NCBI GenBank assembly: GCA_002687175.1
Contig: NYZP01000016.1
Coordinates: 1-14,205 of the forward strand
Direction of reading: 5' to 3'
Length of the DNA: 14,205 nt
DNA from: Parcubacteria group bacterium
GTDB taxonomy: Bacteria; Patescibacteria; ABY1; Buchananbacterales; UBA6539
The notes under the pieces were generated by a model. That model saw nothing but the letters and a program-made list of their open reading frames with translations. It made no database searches and was not told the DNA's origin. Position 1 is the first letter of the stretch. Each line of letters starts with the position of its first letter. Positions 1 to 6,104 of this stretch are shown here, in pieces. The position numbers and the translations under genes are program-made.

Positions 1-3
1 ATA

Positions 4-390
4 TTACATACTATTTCTTGCTAATAAATCCACTTTCTCCTTAATAACTTTGATTGTCTCCAACCGTCCTAAATAATCTCCCTCATCTACATCTGGAATC
101 TCCCAACGAATTACTTTAGGATTATTTCTTCCTAAGATGGAAACCGGAACATCGTTGGCCACCACAATAATCTTATCTGCCCATAACAATAAGTTATCAT
201 CTAGACCTTGCGGTTCTCCCAAAATAGTTAAATCACTTTCCTGAGCGACTTTTTTGATTTCCTCATCAATTGGTTTTCCTTGGATCAAACCAGCACTCTT
301 AACCTGATCCTGAGAATTGACCTGTTTAAAATATGCTTCCGCAATCTTACTACGAAAACGGTTGTATTTGCAGAGGAATAAGTAGTTCAT
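4..390 (-). CDS. Low-molecular-weight protein-tyrosine-phosphatase / arsenate-reductase-like protein
   Basis: This is a complete 128-aa protein, close to the usual length of a compact LMW-PTP domain. The P-loop is at the N-terminus: C7-X5-R13-S14 (CKYNRFRS) followed by an AEAYF helix, matching the family pattern CxxNxxRSxxAEA. Asp100 in WEIPD sits where the family has its general-acid aspartate. These residues point to a cytoplasmic cysteine-based phosphatase working through a phosphocysteine intermediate. The substrate cannot be read from the sequence; an arsenate-reductase relative is possible, but no arsenic gene is nearby. The start is the ATG at 390, with a TATA-like element about 20-29 nt upstream, so the mRNA is probably leaderless. 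It is divergent from the small membrane protein at 480. Confidence 0.85.
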   Translation of the reverse strand: MNYLFLCKYNRFRSKIAEAYFKQVNSQDQVKSAGLIQGKPIDEEIKKVAQESDLTILGEPQGLDDNLLLWADKIIVVANDVPVSILGRNNPKVIRWEIPDVDEGDYLGRLETIKVIKEKVDLLARNSM

Positions 391-409
391 GGATGAATTT
401 ATTTGAATT

Positions 410-419
410 AATATAAAAA
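410..419 (-). promoter_or_regulatory. TATA-like promoter of the phosphatase gene
   Basis: On the minus strand this reads TTTTTATATT. It lies 20-29 nt upstream of the ATG at 390, close to the spacing at the other leaderless genes of the window. It is a weaker match than the TTTATAAA boxes elsewhere. Confidence 0.45.
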
Positions 420-479
420 ATATTTGGTTCTAAGACTCATTTACTTCAAAACATCACCCAATTAAAACATAACTGCAAG

Positions 480-854
480 TTGATAAAAAATTCTATCAGT
501 GGATTAATATACAACAAAATTATTTTGTTAATACCAGTTTTAGTTGGCTCTCTATTTTTTATGAAAATGAACTTAGAACGAAAATGTTTGTATTCCACTG
601 GGATTGCTGATGTAGTTCTAACAGCCGAAAATATGCTGAAATACGGGATTGATGTAGAAGCTAATCCCTTGATCCACTTGATTGCTGAAAATGTGCATTA
701 TTTACCAGCCCTAATATTAACTAAAGTGTTTGCTACTTCCTGTCTGGAATATTTGTTAGAAAAGAAACCCAAAGTAGGATCTTCTTTAAGTTATTTTGCT
801 TCAACTGTCTGGGGAACCGGAGCAGGATTAAACCTGTATTTGTATTTACAATAA
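480..854 (+). CDS. Small membrane protein with EANPL motif, DUF5658-like (function unknown)
   Basis: This is a 124-aa hydrophobic protein with about three membrane segments, near residues 12-30, 72-92 and 101-123. The stretch GIDVEANPLIHLIAE (residues 57-70) resembles the 'E-A-N-P-L' motif of small DUF5658-type membrane proteins; this is a resemblance recalled by eye, not a search result. No function can be assigned. The start is uncertain. The TTG at 480 keeps the first membrane segment whole, the only in-frame ATG (561) would cut into it, and no clear TATA box or SD is visible upstream. The stop is one base from the stop of the convergent signal peptidase gene, so the two transcripts must overlap or end very close together. 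Confidence 0.7.
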   Translation: MIKNSISGLIYNKIILLIPVLVGSLFFMKMNLERKCLYSTGIADVVLTAENMLKYGIDVEANPLIHLIAENVHYLPALILTKVFATSCLEYLLEKKPKVGSSLSYFASTVWGTGAGLNLYLYLQ

Positions 855-855
855 C

Positions 856-1494
856 TTACTTAACAATATTGATCCCCAAAGGTCTAACTGCTTCGACAAA
901 CAATATCTTAACCCAACCTAAATACGGAACTCTCAATACTCCTTCTCCCAGCAACTTTTCTTCAGGGATCTTACTTTCTATACTATTGGGTAATATGTCG
1001 GAATTATGGTCTCCCTTAGTGTAGAAATAGTATTTTCCATTTAATTGTTCTTTATCAATAATTCGGTGGATCAAAGGCTGAGGTTTATGCCCTTGGAAAA
1101 TCAAGACATCACCCATTTCTAGATTCTTTGGTTTAGTTCCCCAAACAATGATGATATCCCCTTTATAGAAACCTTTGTTAAAAGGAAAATCTCTAAATTG
1201 GGTCTGAGTTATTCCTTTGTTTTCATACCAACCACCACAGATCTTCCAGAAATTATCTTCTGAATCTTTAAAACCGACCACTTGCTGGCCACAGATCACT
1301 CCATTATGCAGTCCATGTTCCATACTTTCAGAAACCACTGCTACAATCGGGAAACCAGTTCCCATGATCAAACCTAATAATGGGTAAATCATATATTTGA
1401 TAAGCACAAAAGCCACCATGATATTAACAATCCAACTCCAGGCAGAATCACTATGCCAGAAGAAGTGCCAGGCTTTCATTAGTTTTGATTTCAT
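856..1494 (-). CDS. Signal peptidase I, archaeal/ER (S26B) type
   Basis: This membrane serine protease removes signal peptides from Sec-exported proteins on the outer face of the cytoplasmic membrane. It has 212 aa with one clear N-terminal membrane segment (about residues 22-44). Box B is VVSESMEH with catalytic Ser57 just before Met58. The second catalytic region is PLIHRII with His143, where bacterial enzymes have lysine. The third is TKGDHNSD (residues 159-166) with the conserved acidic residues. The His in place of Lys marks the archaeal/eukaryotic branch. An insert of roughly 50 residues (about 62-112) with C68, C86 and aromatic residues separates boxes B and D and is longer than I would expect in a minimal family member. 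Likely clients in this window are the exported products at 2555 and 9003. A TATA box 24-31 nt upstream suggests a leaderless mRNA. Confidence 0.92.
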   Translation of the reverse strand: MKSKLMKAWHFFWHSDSAWSWIVNIMVAFVLIKYMIYPLLGLIMGTGFPIVAVVSESMEHGLHNGVICGQQVVGFKDSEDNFWKICGGWYENKGITQTQFRDFPFNKGFYKGDIIIVWGTKPKNLEMGDVLIFQGHKPQPLIHRIIDKEQLNGKYYFYTKGDHNSDILPNSIESKIPEEKLLGEGVLRVPYLGWVKILFVEAVRPLGINIVK

Positions 1495-1517
1495 TATCTA
1501 GAGAAATATGTTAATTT

Positions 1518-1525
1518 ATTATAAA
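1518..1525 (-). promoter_or_regulatory. TATA box of the signal peptidase gene
   Basis: The minus-strand octamer TTTATAAT ends 24 nt before the ATG at 1494. With the spacing seen elsewhere in the window this puts the transcript start at about 1496, so the mRNA is essentially leaderless. Confidence 0.6.
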
Positions 1526-1605
1526 TTTAACTTTTTTATGGGTCTGCCCCAACAGCTGAATCAGGAAAACTACTCTTGGCACATTACTTACTTTCAATAA
1601 CAACC

Positions 1606-1613
1606 TTTATAAC
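1606..1613 (+). promoter_or_regulatory. TATA box of the methyltransferase-lipoprotein operon
   Basis: TTTATAAC ends exactly 22 nt before the ATG at 1635, the same spacing as at 3295 and 5828, so transcription probably starts on the A of the ATG. The rest of the divergent region 1495-1634 shows no other recognisable element. Confidence 0.65.
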
Positions 1614-1634
1614 TAAAAAAATAATCCTTCTTAC

Positions 1635-2558
1635 ATGCAAATCGGTTCCCGGAAGATCAAACCAGAAAATATTTTACAGCTAATCAAAGATGTTAGGAAG
1701 AAAAAGGAATTAAAGCATTTAGCCGAGGATTTTGTCAAAGAATCTGTTAGAAAACATCTGGCTATGAATGCCAAAACAATCTCTTTTTTGCAGAAAGAGT
1801 ACACTGCTAAATCCAAAGAATATAAACAGGTCGTTAAAAAGGTGAGGGCTGAGTTGAGAAAAACTCACAGTGTTTTTGGAATCGATTTACCTAAAAGACA
1901 AGATTATCTTGATCTCTTGACTAAGACAGCTAAAGAGATGATCAAAAAATCATTGATTCCCAGTTATATTTACTACCCAAAAAAACTCTGGAATCTCAAT
2001 GTCAAGATCCTGGAAACTCATGCTTCCGCCAAAGAAAGGTTGGATTTTTATGAAAGATTTTATTCCATCTTATTCAAAATCACTAAAAAACCAAAAGTGG
2101 TTTTAGATTTGGGTAGTGGTATTAATCCTTTTTCTATTCCGATGATGAAATTGAAGAAACTAACTTATTATGCTTATGATATTAATAAAAAAGAAATCAA
2201 GTTAGTAGATTATTATTTTCAGTTGTTGGAAAAGTTGGATTCAAACTTTGTTGGAAAGACTGGAATCCTGAATGTTTTGAAAATCGACCAGATCAAGAAA
2301 TTACCTAAAGCCGATATTTGCTTACTATTGAAAATGACTGATGTTCTTGATCGCGGACAAGGCCATAAGAAAAGTGAAGCAGTTATCTCCAGTATTCCAG
2401 CTAAGTATGTTGTAGTTAGTTTTCCCACCTTAACTGTTTCCGGTAAATCGATGACTAGACCGAGACGAAAATGGATCGAATTGATGTGTCAGAGATTAAA
2501 GTATTCTTACAAAATCATCATGGAAAAGAATGAGATCTTTTATGTAGTGAAAAAATGA
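1635..2558 (+). CDS. FmrO/Arm-family 16S rRNA (guanine-N7)-methyltransferase homologue
   Basis: This 307-aa SAM-dependent methyltransferase has the signature blocks of the FmrO/Rmt/Arm family, which in bacteria methylates N7 of G1405 in 16S rRNA helix 44 and blocks 4,6-linked aminoglycosides. Residues 1-125 are a helical, Lys-rich N-terminal domain, as in that family. Then come HASAKERL (129-136, family H-x-S-x-RERL), VLDLGSGINPF (156-166, the SAM loop, family D-x-x-CGLNP), YDIN (181-184, acidic SAM-ribose residue), ADICLLLKMTDVLDR (226-240) and VVVSFPT (259-265, family VVSFPT-SLGG). It is slightly longer than bacterial Arm enzymes (about 250-280 aa). The target nucleotide is inferred from the family and not visible here. 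The start is set by a TATA box exactly 22 nt upstream. It overlaps the lipoprotein gene by ATGA. Confidence 0.82.
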   Translation: MQIGSRKIKPENILQLIKDVRKKKELKHLAEDFVKESVRKHLAMNAKTISFLQKEYTAKSKEYKQVVKKVRAELRKTHSVFGIDLPKRQDYLDLLTKTAKEMIKKSLIPSYIYYPKKLWNLNVKILETHASAKERLDFYERFYSILFKITKKPKVVLDLGSGINPFSIPMMKLKKLTYYAYDINKKEIKLVDYYFQLLEKLDSNFVGKTGILNVLKIDQIKKLPKADICLLLKMTDVLDRGQGHKKSEAVISSIPAKYVVVSFPTLTVSGKSMTRPRRKWIELMCQRLKYSYKIIMEKNEIFYVVKK

Positions 2559-3256
2559 AAAAAGTGATTTTATTAGTTTTAATATTGTTCTTAGTTGGTT
2601 GTGTAAGTGAAGAAATAAAAAAAGTAAAAAACGAAAGTGTTGTGGTTAATAAGACAAAAGTAGTGGATAATGTACCAGCAAGTAAGTGTGAAGCCGGCTG
2701 GAAATGTTTGGGCAAGTGGAAAAAAAGTTACTTGGCCAGTGATTGCCAATGGTCAAATGAAACTTCTTGCCCCCTGGGTTGTGAAAAAGGAAAATGTAAT
2801 GTTGGAAAAGTATGCTCTTCCGGTTTCAAGTGCATCGATAAAAATAAGAAAGGTTATCAGACAGAAAACTGTGGTTGGATCAATACTAAGAAATGTCCTG
2901 GTGGCTGCTTGAAAGGAGAATGCTTGCCGGAACCGGAGAAGAATGAAACCAATATAACCAACGAAGTGAAATCTAGTGCGATTGATGATTCTACAGAACA
3001 GAAACCTAAAGAAACAATCTACACCACTACATTAACTGAGACCACTAATTTGACTTTTAACAAAAAGAATTACCTGGTCGAAGTCTACAATCTGGAATCT
3101 GACCGAGTAAAGATAAAAATAAATGGTGCCCGCAGTGATTGGTTGTCGGAAGGGCAAAATCATAGTTATCAAGGCCAGATCACTTTAACTATCAAAGAGA
3201 TTCTCTATCAAAGATATGGTGGGGGAAAACAGCAGGTTGGGTATACTTTGAAATAA
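2555..3256 (+). CDS. Exported lipoprotein with two six-cysteine repeats
   Basis: The protein has 233 aa. Residues 1-15 are a hydrophobic signal sequence ending in a lipobox (LVGC, lipidation at Cys16). A Lys/Val-rich linker follows, then two tandem modules, C45-C81 and C87-C123. Both have six cysteines with identical spacing, C-X5-C-X12-C-X7-C-X3-C-X4-C, and share the G-W/F-K, W, C-P-x-G-C and K-G-x-C positions, so they arose by duplication and probably form disulfides outside the cell. A Thr/Glu-rich linker (about 125-160) leads to a C-terminal, apparently beta-rich domain (160-233) of unknown family. The ATG overlaps the methyltransferase stop (ATGA), so translation is coupled. No enzymatic motif is visible; binding or adhesion at the cell surface is the simplest guess. 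Confidence 0.8.
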   Translation: MKKVILLVLILFLVGCVSEEIKKVKNESVVVNKTKVVDNVPASKCEAGWKCLGKWKKSYLASDCQWSNETSCPLGCEKGKCNVGKVCSSGFKCIDKNKKGYQTENCGWINTKKCPGGCLKGECLPEPEKNETNITNEVKSSAIDDSTEQKPKETIYTTTLTETTNLTFNKKNYLVEVYNLESDRVKIKINGARSDWLSEGQNHSYQGQITLTIKEILYQRYGGGKQQVGYTLK

Positions 3257-3265
3257 GGGATAAAC

Positions 3266-3273
3266 TTTATAAA
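3266..3273 (+). promoter_or_regulatory. TATA box of the methylthiotransferase gene
   Basis: TTTATAAA ends 22 nt before the ATG at 3295. There is no SD between them, which fits a leaderless transcript. It lies only 9 nt after the lipoprotein stop. Confidence 0.7.
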
Positions 3274-3294
3274 TCTCCTTTCTCCTGAACTTTT

Positions 3295-4599
3295 ATGACG
3301 AAAATACACATCAAAACCTGGGGTTGTTCACTAAATAAATCTGACAGTGAGATGATGGCTGGCTTGCTCAAAGAAGCCCGTTTTGAGATAGTTGATGATC
3401 CTGAAGAAGCAGATGTATTGATCTTAAATTCATGTACAGTCAAAACTCCTAGTGAAAATTCATTGTTAAAAGAAATTGAAAAATACAAGGATTCTTACAA
3501 GATAATAATCATTGCTGGTTGTGTCGCTCAGACCGATCCAGCAAAATTATCTAGATATGCATTAGTAGGTACTAAACAGATTCACAAGATTGTGGAAGTA
3601 GTAGAAGAAGCCCTCAATGAAAATACTATCTGTAACCTTTCTCAAGAAGAAAATCCAGTTTTAGAATTACCAAAGATCAGAAATAATCCAATTATTGAAA
3701 TAATCCCTATTTGCCGCGGTTGTTTGGGGAATTGCACTTATTGTAAGACCAAAGCAGCTAGGGGAGAATTAATCTCTTATCCAATTAAAGATATAAAACT
3801 AAGAGTTAGAAAAGCTTTACGAGAAGGAGCTAAAGAAATCTGGTTAACTGCCCAGGACTGTGGTTGCTATGGTTTTGATATCAACACCAACTTATCAAAC
3901 TTACTAAATGAAATAATCTCTATTGAATGGGATTTCAAAATCAGAGTAGGGATGATGAATCCAAATCACATATTAAAAATTAAAAATGAATTAATTCAAG
4001 TTTATCGTAATGAAAAAATATTCAAATTCTTACATCTCCCGGTGCAAAGCGGAAATAATGAACTTCTAAAAACCATGAATCGAAAATATAAAGTTGAAGA
4101 CTTTAATAATTTGGTTAAGGAATTTAAAACTCATTTCCCAAATCTCACTTTAGCTACTGATATGATTGTGGGTTTTCCCGGAGAAACAGATCAACAATAT
4201 TGGGAAACCCTAAGCCTAACTCGGCATCTTAGTCCGGAAATAATAAATATTTCCCGATTTTGGCCCAGAGAAAAAACTCCGGCAGCTAGGATGAAAAATC
4301 AGATTCCTGGAGAGGAGATCAAAAGAAGATCTCGGGTACTAGCTGATATTTTCAAAAATATCTCTCGGTTAAATAATGAAAAATGGATAGGTAGGGAAAT
4401 GGAAATTTTGATTGATGAAAAAGGTCAAGAAAGACGAAATGAACAAACTGGAAAAACCATTCAACAATGGATCGGCCGGAACTCATCATACAAACCAGTG
4501 ATTGTAGAAGGAGATTTTAATTTGGGAGATAAAATCAAAGTTAATATTTTTAAGATTAGTGATTGGGATTTAAGAGGGAGAGTTATCAATCACTCTTGA
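3295..4599 (+). CDS. tRNA (N6-threonylcarbamoyladenosine37-C2)-methylthiotransferase, MtaB/CDKAL1 type
   Basis: This radical-SAM enzyme converts t6A37 to ms2t6A in tRNAs reading ANN codons. The 434 aa hold the complete three-domain layout. The N-terminal UPF0004 domain (about 1-115) has three cluster cysteines, C11 (TWGCSLNKSDSE), C47 (NSCTV) and C76 (AGCVAQ). The radical-SAM domain (about 130-360) has C143-X3-C147-X2-C150 in RGCLGNCTYCKTKAARGE. The C-terminal TRAM-type RNA-binding domain spans about 372-434. The CKTKxARG run is typical of the archaeal/eukaryotic CDKAL1 branch and separates it from bacterial MiaB and RimO. The start is fixed by a TATA box 22 nt upstream. Its last 10 bases overlap the end of the convergent gene at 4590. 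Confidence 0.93.
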   Translation: MTKIHIKTWGCSLNKSDSEMMAGLLKEARFEIVDDPEEADVLILNSCTVKTPSENSLLKEIEKYKDSYKIIIIAGCVAQTDPAKLSRYALVGTKQIHKIVEVVEEALNENTICNLSQEENPVLELPKIRNNPIIEIIPICRGCLGNCTYCKTKAARGELISYPIKDIKLRVRKALREGAKEIWLTAQDCGCYGFDINTNLSNLLNEIISIEWDFKIRVGMMNPNHILKIKNELIQVYRNEKIFKFLHLPVQSGNNELLKTMNRKYKVEDFNNLVKEFKTHFPNLTLATDMIVGFPGETDQQYWETLSLTRHLSPEIINISRFWPREKTPAARMKNQIPGEEIKRRSRVLADIFKNISRLNNEKWIGREMEILIDEKGQERRNEQTGKTIQQWIGRNSSYKPVIVEGDFNLGDKIKVNIFKISDWDLRGRVINHS

Positions 4600-5189
4600 T
4601 TTTCAACTAAATCTTTTTCAGGTAATTCTTCTTTCACAACCTTTTCTGGAATATCTTCTTTTGGAGGGGAATAATCTCCAGAGACCTGGTACTTGTACAA
4701 ACCCAACAAAGATTTTATCTGCCGGCCCATATAATCAACATCACCGATCATTTCAGCCATGTGTTCTTCATCTGTCTGATAACGATAAAAATATTTGTTG
4801 ATTATTCCTTTCATAAAATAGAACCAAGGCTTCATCCCCCACCTGGCTCCATGATCCGTTATTGACCAGGCATCAAAAGCTACTTCTACCTCTCCCTGCT
4901 GGAAAACCTTTGGTACATGATCAACTATTTTGGTTACTTCAGTGATATTAGCCAGATTAATTTTAATCTTAAGCATCAAGGTCATATAATTTGATTTGAC
5001 TTTGAAAGGCCTTAGTTCAATATGGGTTTTCCTTCCTCCGGCAGTAACCACTTCTTCAGTTTTTTTCTCCTGTTTCTGATAATTGGTCTTCTTCAAAGCA
5101 TCATTGATAACATTAAAAAATTCACGGACCAAAAAAACCCCTTTATAGGTGATGATCCGATTATTGATAATTAAATTTTTTTCTACCAT
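4590..5189 (-). CDS. Paralogue B of a tandem pair of uncharacterised proteins
   Basis: I do not recognise the family. The preferred start is the ATG at 5189, giving 199 aa (MVEKNLIINN...). It leaves one base after the stop of paralogue A and aligns with that protein's N-terminus; the longer frame from 5249 would run inside paralogue A. Shared positions with A include Y-x-G-x-F near residues 15-19, E-x-VT-x-x-GR-x-x-x-I-x-L-x-P (about 46-61), S-x-Y-x-x-L, GE-x-x-x-x-F, W-x-x-KP-(F/W), NKY and DVD-x-(10)-IKS-x-L-x-x-YKYQ. There are no membrane segments or signal peptide, so it is probably cytosolic or peripherally attached. It ends in a Glu/Pro/Lys-rich tail of about 30 residues that A lacks. 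It is the third gene of a leaderless operon starting at 5828. Confidence 0.75.
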   Translation of the reverse strand: MVEKNLIINNRIITYKGVFLVREFFNVINDALKKTNYQKQEKKTEEVVTAGGRKTHIELRPFKVKSNYMTLMLKIKINLANITEVTKIVDHVPKVFQQGEVEVAFDAWSITDHGARWGMKPWFYFMKGIINKYFYRYQTDEEHMAEMIGDVDYMGRQIKSLLGLYKYQVSGDYSPPKEDIPEKVVKEELPEKDLVENQE

Positions 5190-5190
5190 C

Positions 5191-5733
5191 TTAAAGCCTA
5201 GATTCTTGTTTGGTGATAGGAGTGGTCTCAAATTGATATTTGTAAACATTCAAAAAGGACTTGATCTTTTGATAGAGATCATCTACATCACTTAAGATCC
5301 ACCTCTCTGCTCGACCATAATTTTCTTTGAATAGATATTTATTAGCTAAGATACTTAAGAACCACCAAAAAGGTTTTTGGTTCCATTCCCCCGAAGCATC
5401 ACTCAAAACATAACCATTGAAAATTATCTTAATTTCCCCTTGATTGATCTTGATCTTTTGTCCCTGTTTTTCAATTTCTACATCCTTAACATCATGGATA
5501 TTCAATTTTACCTGCATAAATAATTTAAAATAATCAGAGATAGTTTTCCAAGGCTCCAACACAATTCTTATCTGTCTGCCGGCAGGAGTAACCAATTCTT
5601 CATTCATCAATTCTCTTTTATCCCAACCTTTTTCATAGAACCAACCGTCAATCAGCTTGTAAAGCTCCGCTGTATCAAACAAACCTTCATAACTGAATTT
5701 CAGTTGATCAACTACTAAAGTTCTCTCAGTCAT
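5191..5733 (-). CDS. Paralogue A of a tandem pair of uncharacterised proteins
   Basis: The protein has 180 aa and no family I can name. It aligns with the downstream gene over nearly its whole length, sharing EELVTPAGRQ/EEVVTAGGRK, the W-x-x-KPF/W block with a following NKY, and DVD...IKSFLNVYKYQ. This makes the pair a tandem duplication. The segment KPFWWFLSILANKYLF (about 118-133) is aromatic and amphipathic and could form a hydrophobic groove or membrane contact, but it is too short and polar-flanked for a confident transmembrane helix. The ATG at 5733 overlaps the stop of the 32-aa membrane protein upstream (ATGA), so the three genes are probably co-translated. Function unknown. Confidence 0.8.
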   Translation of the reverse strand: MTERTLVVDQLKFSYEGLFDTAELYKLIDGWFYEKGWDKRELMNEELVTPAGRQIRIVLEPWKTISDYFKLFMQVKLNIHDVKDVEIEKQGQKIKINQGEIKIIFNGYVLSDASGEWNQKPFWWFLSILANKYLFKENYGRAERWILSDVDDLYQKIKSFLNVYKYQFETTPITKQESRL

Positions 5734-5828
5734 TGCAATTTCCTCTCAAATTTCTTCCTACCAATAAATACCCAATAGAGGGCCATATTGGCGATAATAA
5801 TCATAATTACTAATAAAGCAGTATCCAT
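5730..5828 (-). CDS. Single-TM microprotein, 32 aa, first gene of the paralogue operon
   Basis: A short frame reads MDTALLVIMIIIANMALYWV (residues 1-20) and then FIGRKKFERKLQ. One hydrophobic helix (about 4-22) is followed by a strongly basic tail, the layout of a membrane-anchored microprotein with N-out/C-in topology by the positive-inside rule. Three signs support it as a real gene. A TTTATAAG TATA box ends exactly 22 nt upstream, putting the transcript start on the ATG. Its TGA overlaps the ATG of paralogue A (ATGA). The neighbours are intact and co-oriented. It may recruit the two soluble paralogues to the membrane; that role is inferred from context only. Confidence 0.68.
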   Translation of the reverse strand: MDTALLVIMIIIANMALYWVFIGRKKFERKLQ

Positions 5829-5849
5829 ACTCAAGTTAATGTTAAAATG

Positions 5850-5857
5850 CTTATAAA
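5850..5857 (-). promoter_or_regulatory. TATA box of the microprotein-paralogue operon
   Basis: The minus-strand octamer TTTATAAG ends 22 nt before the ATG at 5828, matching the leaderless geometry at 1635 and 3295 to the base. No other start codon or SD fits this promoter. Confidence 0.68.
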
Positions 5858-6000
5858 TTTTACCACAATTTGTAATACTTTAGCTTCTTGCAGTTGAAGC
5901 GTTACTAGAGAACAAGTCAGTTAAGTTTAGAGGAATTATTACATGAGAAAATAAAGGATGCTTCCACATTCTGAAGATGAAACTAAAAAACCCCACCAAA
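5858..6000. other. Divergent intergenic stretch without a recognised gene
   Basis: No credible ORF, tRNA or box C/D RNA was seen. There is one weak inverted repeat: GCTTC at 5883-5887 with GAAGC at 5896-5900, flanked by GTAA 5872-5875 and TTAC 5902-5905. A small non-coding transcript cannot be excluded. Confidence 0.4.
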
Positions 6001-6002
6001 CC

Positions 6003-6010
6003 TTTATAAA
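6003..6010 (+). promoter_or_regulatory. TATA box of the L7Ae-S28e-L24e-NDK operon
   Basis: TTTATAAA, preceded by ACC. With the 22-nt spacing seen at leaderless genes, transcription should start at about 6032. This leaves a 73-nt leader before the ATG at 6105, unlike most other promoters in the window. Confidence 0.65.
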
Positions 6011-6034
6011 AAACCCTAGTTTCTAAGCATAAGT

Positions 6035-6061
6035 ACCTATGAATCAGGTTCCTGATGAGGT
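6035..6061 (+). promoter_or_regulatory. Kink-turn (k-turn) in the L7Ae mRNA leader, probable L7Ae autoregulation site
   Basis: The predicted first bases of the transcript fit the k-turn consensus in order. They are: C-stem ACC (6035-6037), 3-nt bulge TAT (6038-6040), GA (6041-6042), non-canonical stem ATCAG (6043-6047), loop GTTC (6048-6051), CTGAT (6052-6056), GA (6057-6058) and GGT (6059-6061). The two GA steps face each other as the tandem sheared G.A/A.G pairs, and the C-stem closes with the favoured C-G pair next to the bulge. L7Ae is itself the archaeal k-turn-binding protein, and k-turns that let it repress its own mRNA have been described in other archaea. The C-stem is only 3 bp, the weakest point of the call. 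Confidence 0.62.
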
Positions 6062-6090
6062 TTATGATTCTTAAGGTTATAAAATTTAAC

Positions 6091-6095
6091 GAGGT
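6091..6095 (+). promoter_or_regulatory. Shine-Dalgarno site of L7Ae
   Basis: GAGGT lies 9 nt before the ATG at 6105 and 30 nt after the k-turn. TACCT at 6034-6038, which overlaps the k-turn C-stem and bulge, is complementary to AGGTA at 6092-6096, so leader folding could mask this site. Confidence 0.6.
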
Positions 6096-6104
6096 AAATA
6101 CAAA

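Noticed and set aside
4590..4599. Convergent 10-bp overlap of the methylthiotransferase and paralogue B as a sign of a sequencing error
   Set aside because: Both proteins end naturally for their families or layout, and such short tail-to-tail overlaps are ordinary in compact genomes.
5187..5249. Longer N-terminus for paralogue B starting at 5249
   Set aside because: It would lie inside paralogue A. The ATG at 5189 aligns with the N-terminus of A and leaves a normal 1-nt gap.
5958..6026. 22-codon plus-strand frame upstream of L7Ae
   Set aside because: It has no SD or TATA box, runs through the L7Ae operon's TATA box and stops before the predicted transcript start.
6041..6058. Box C/D guide RNA, from CTGATGA at 6052-6058
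   Set aside because: No correctly spaced box D or second box pair with guide regions was found; the bases are better explained as one side of the k-turn.
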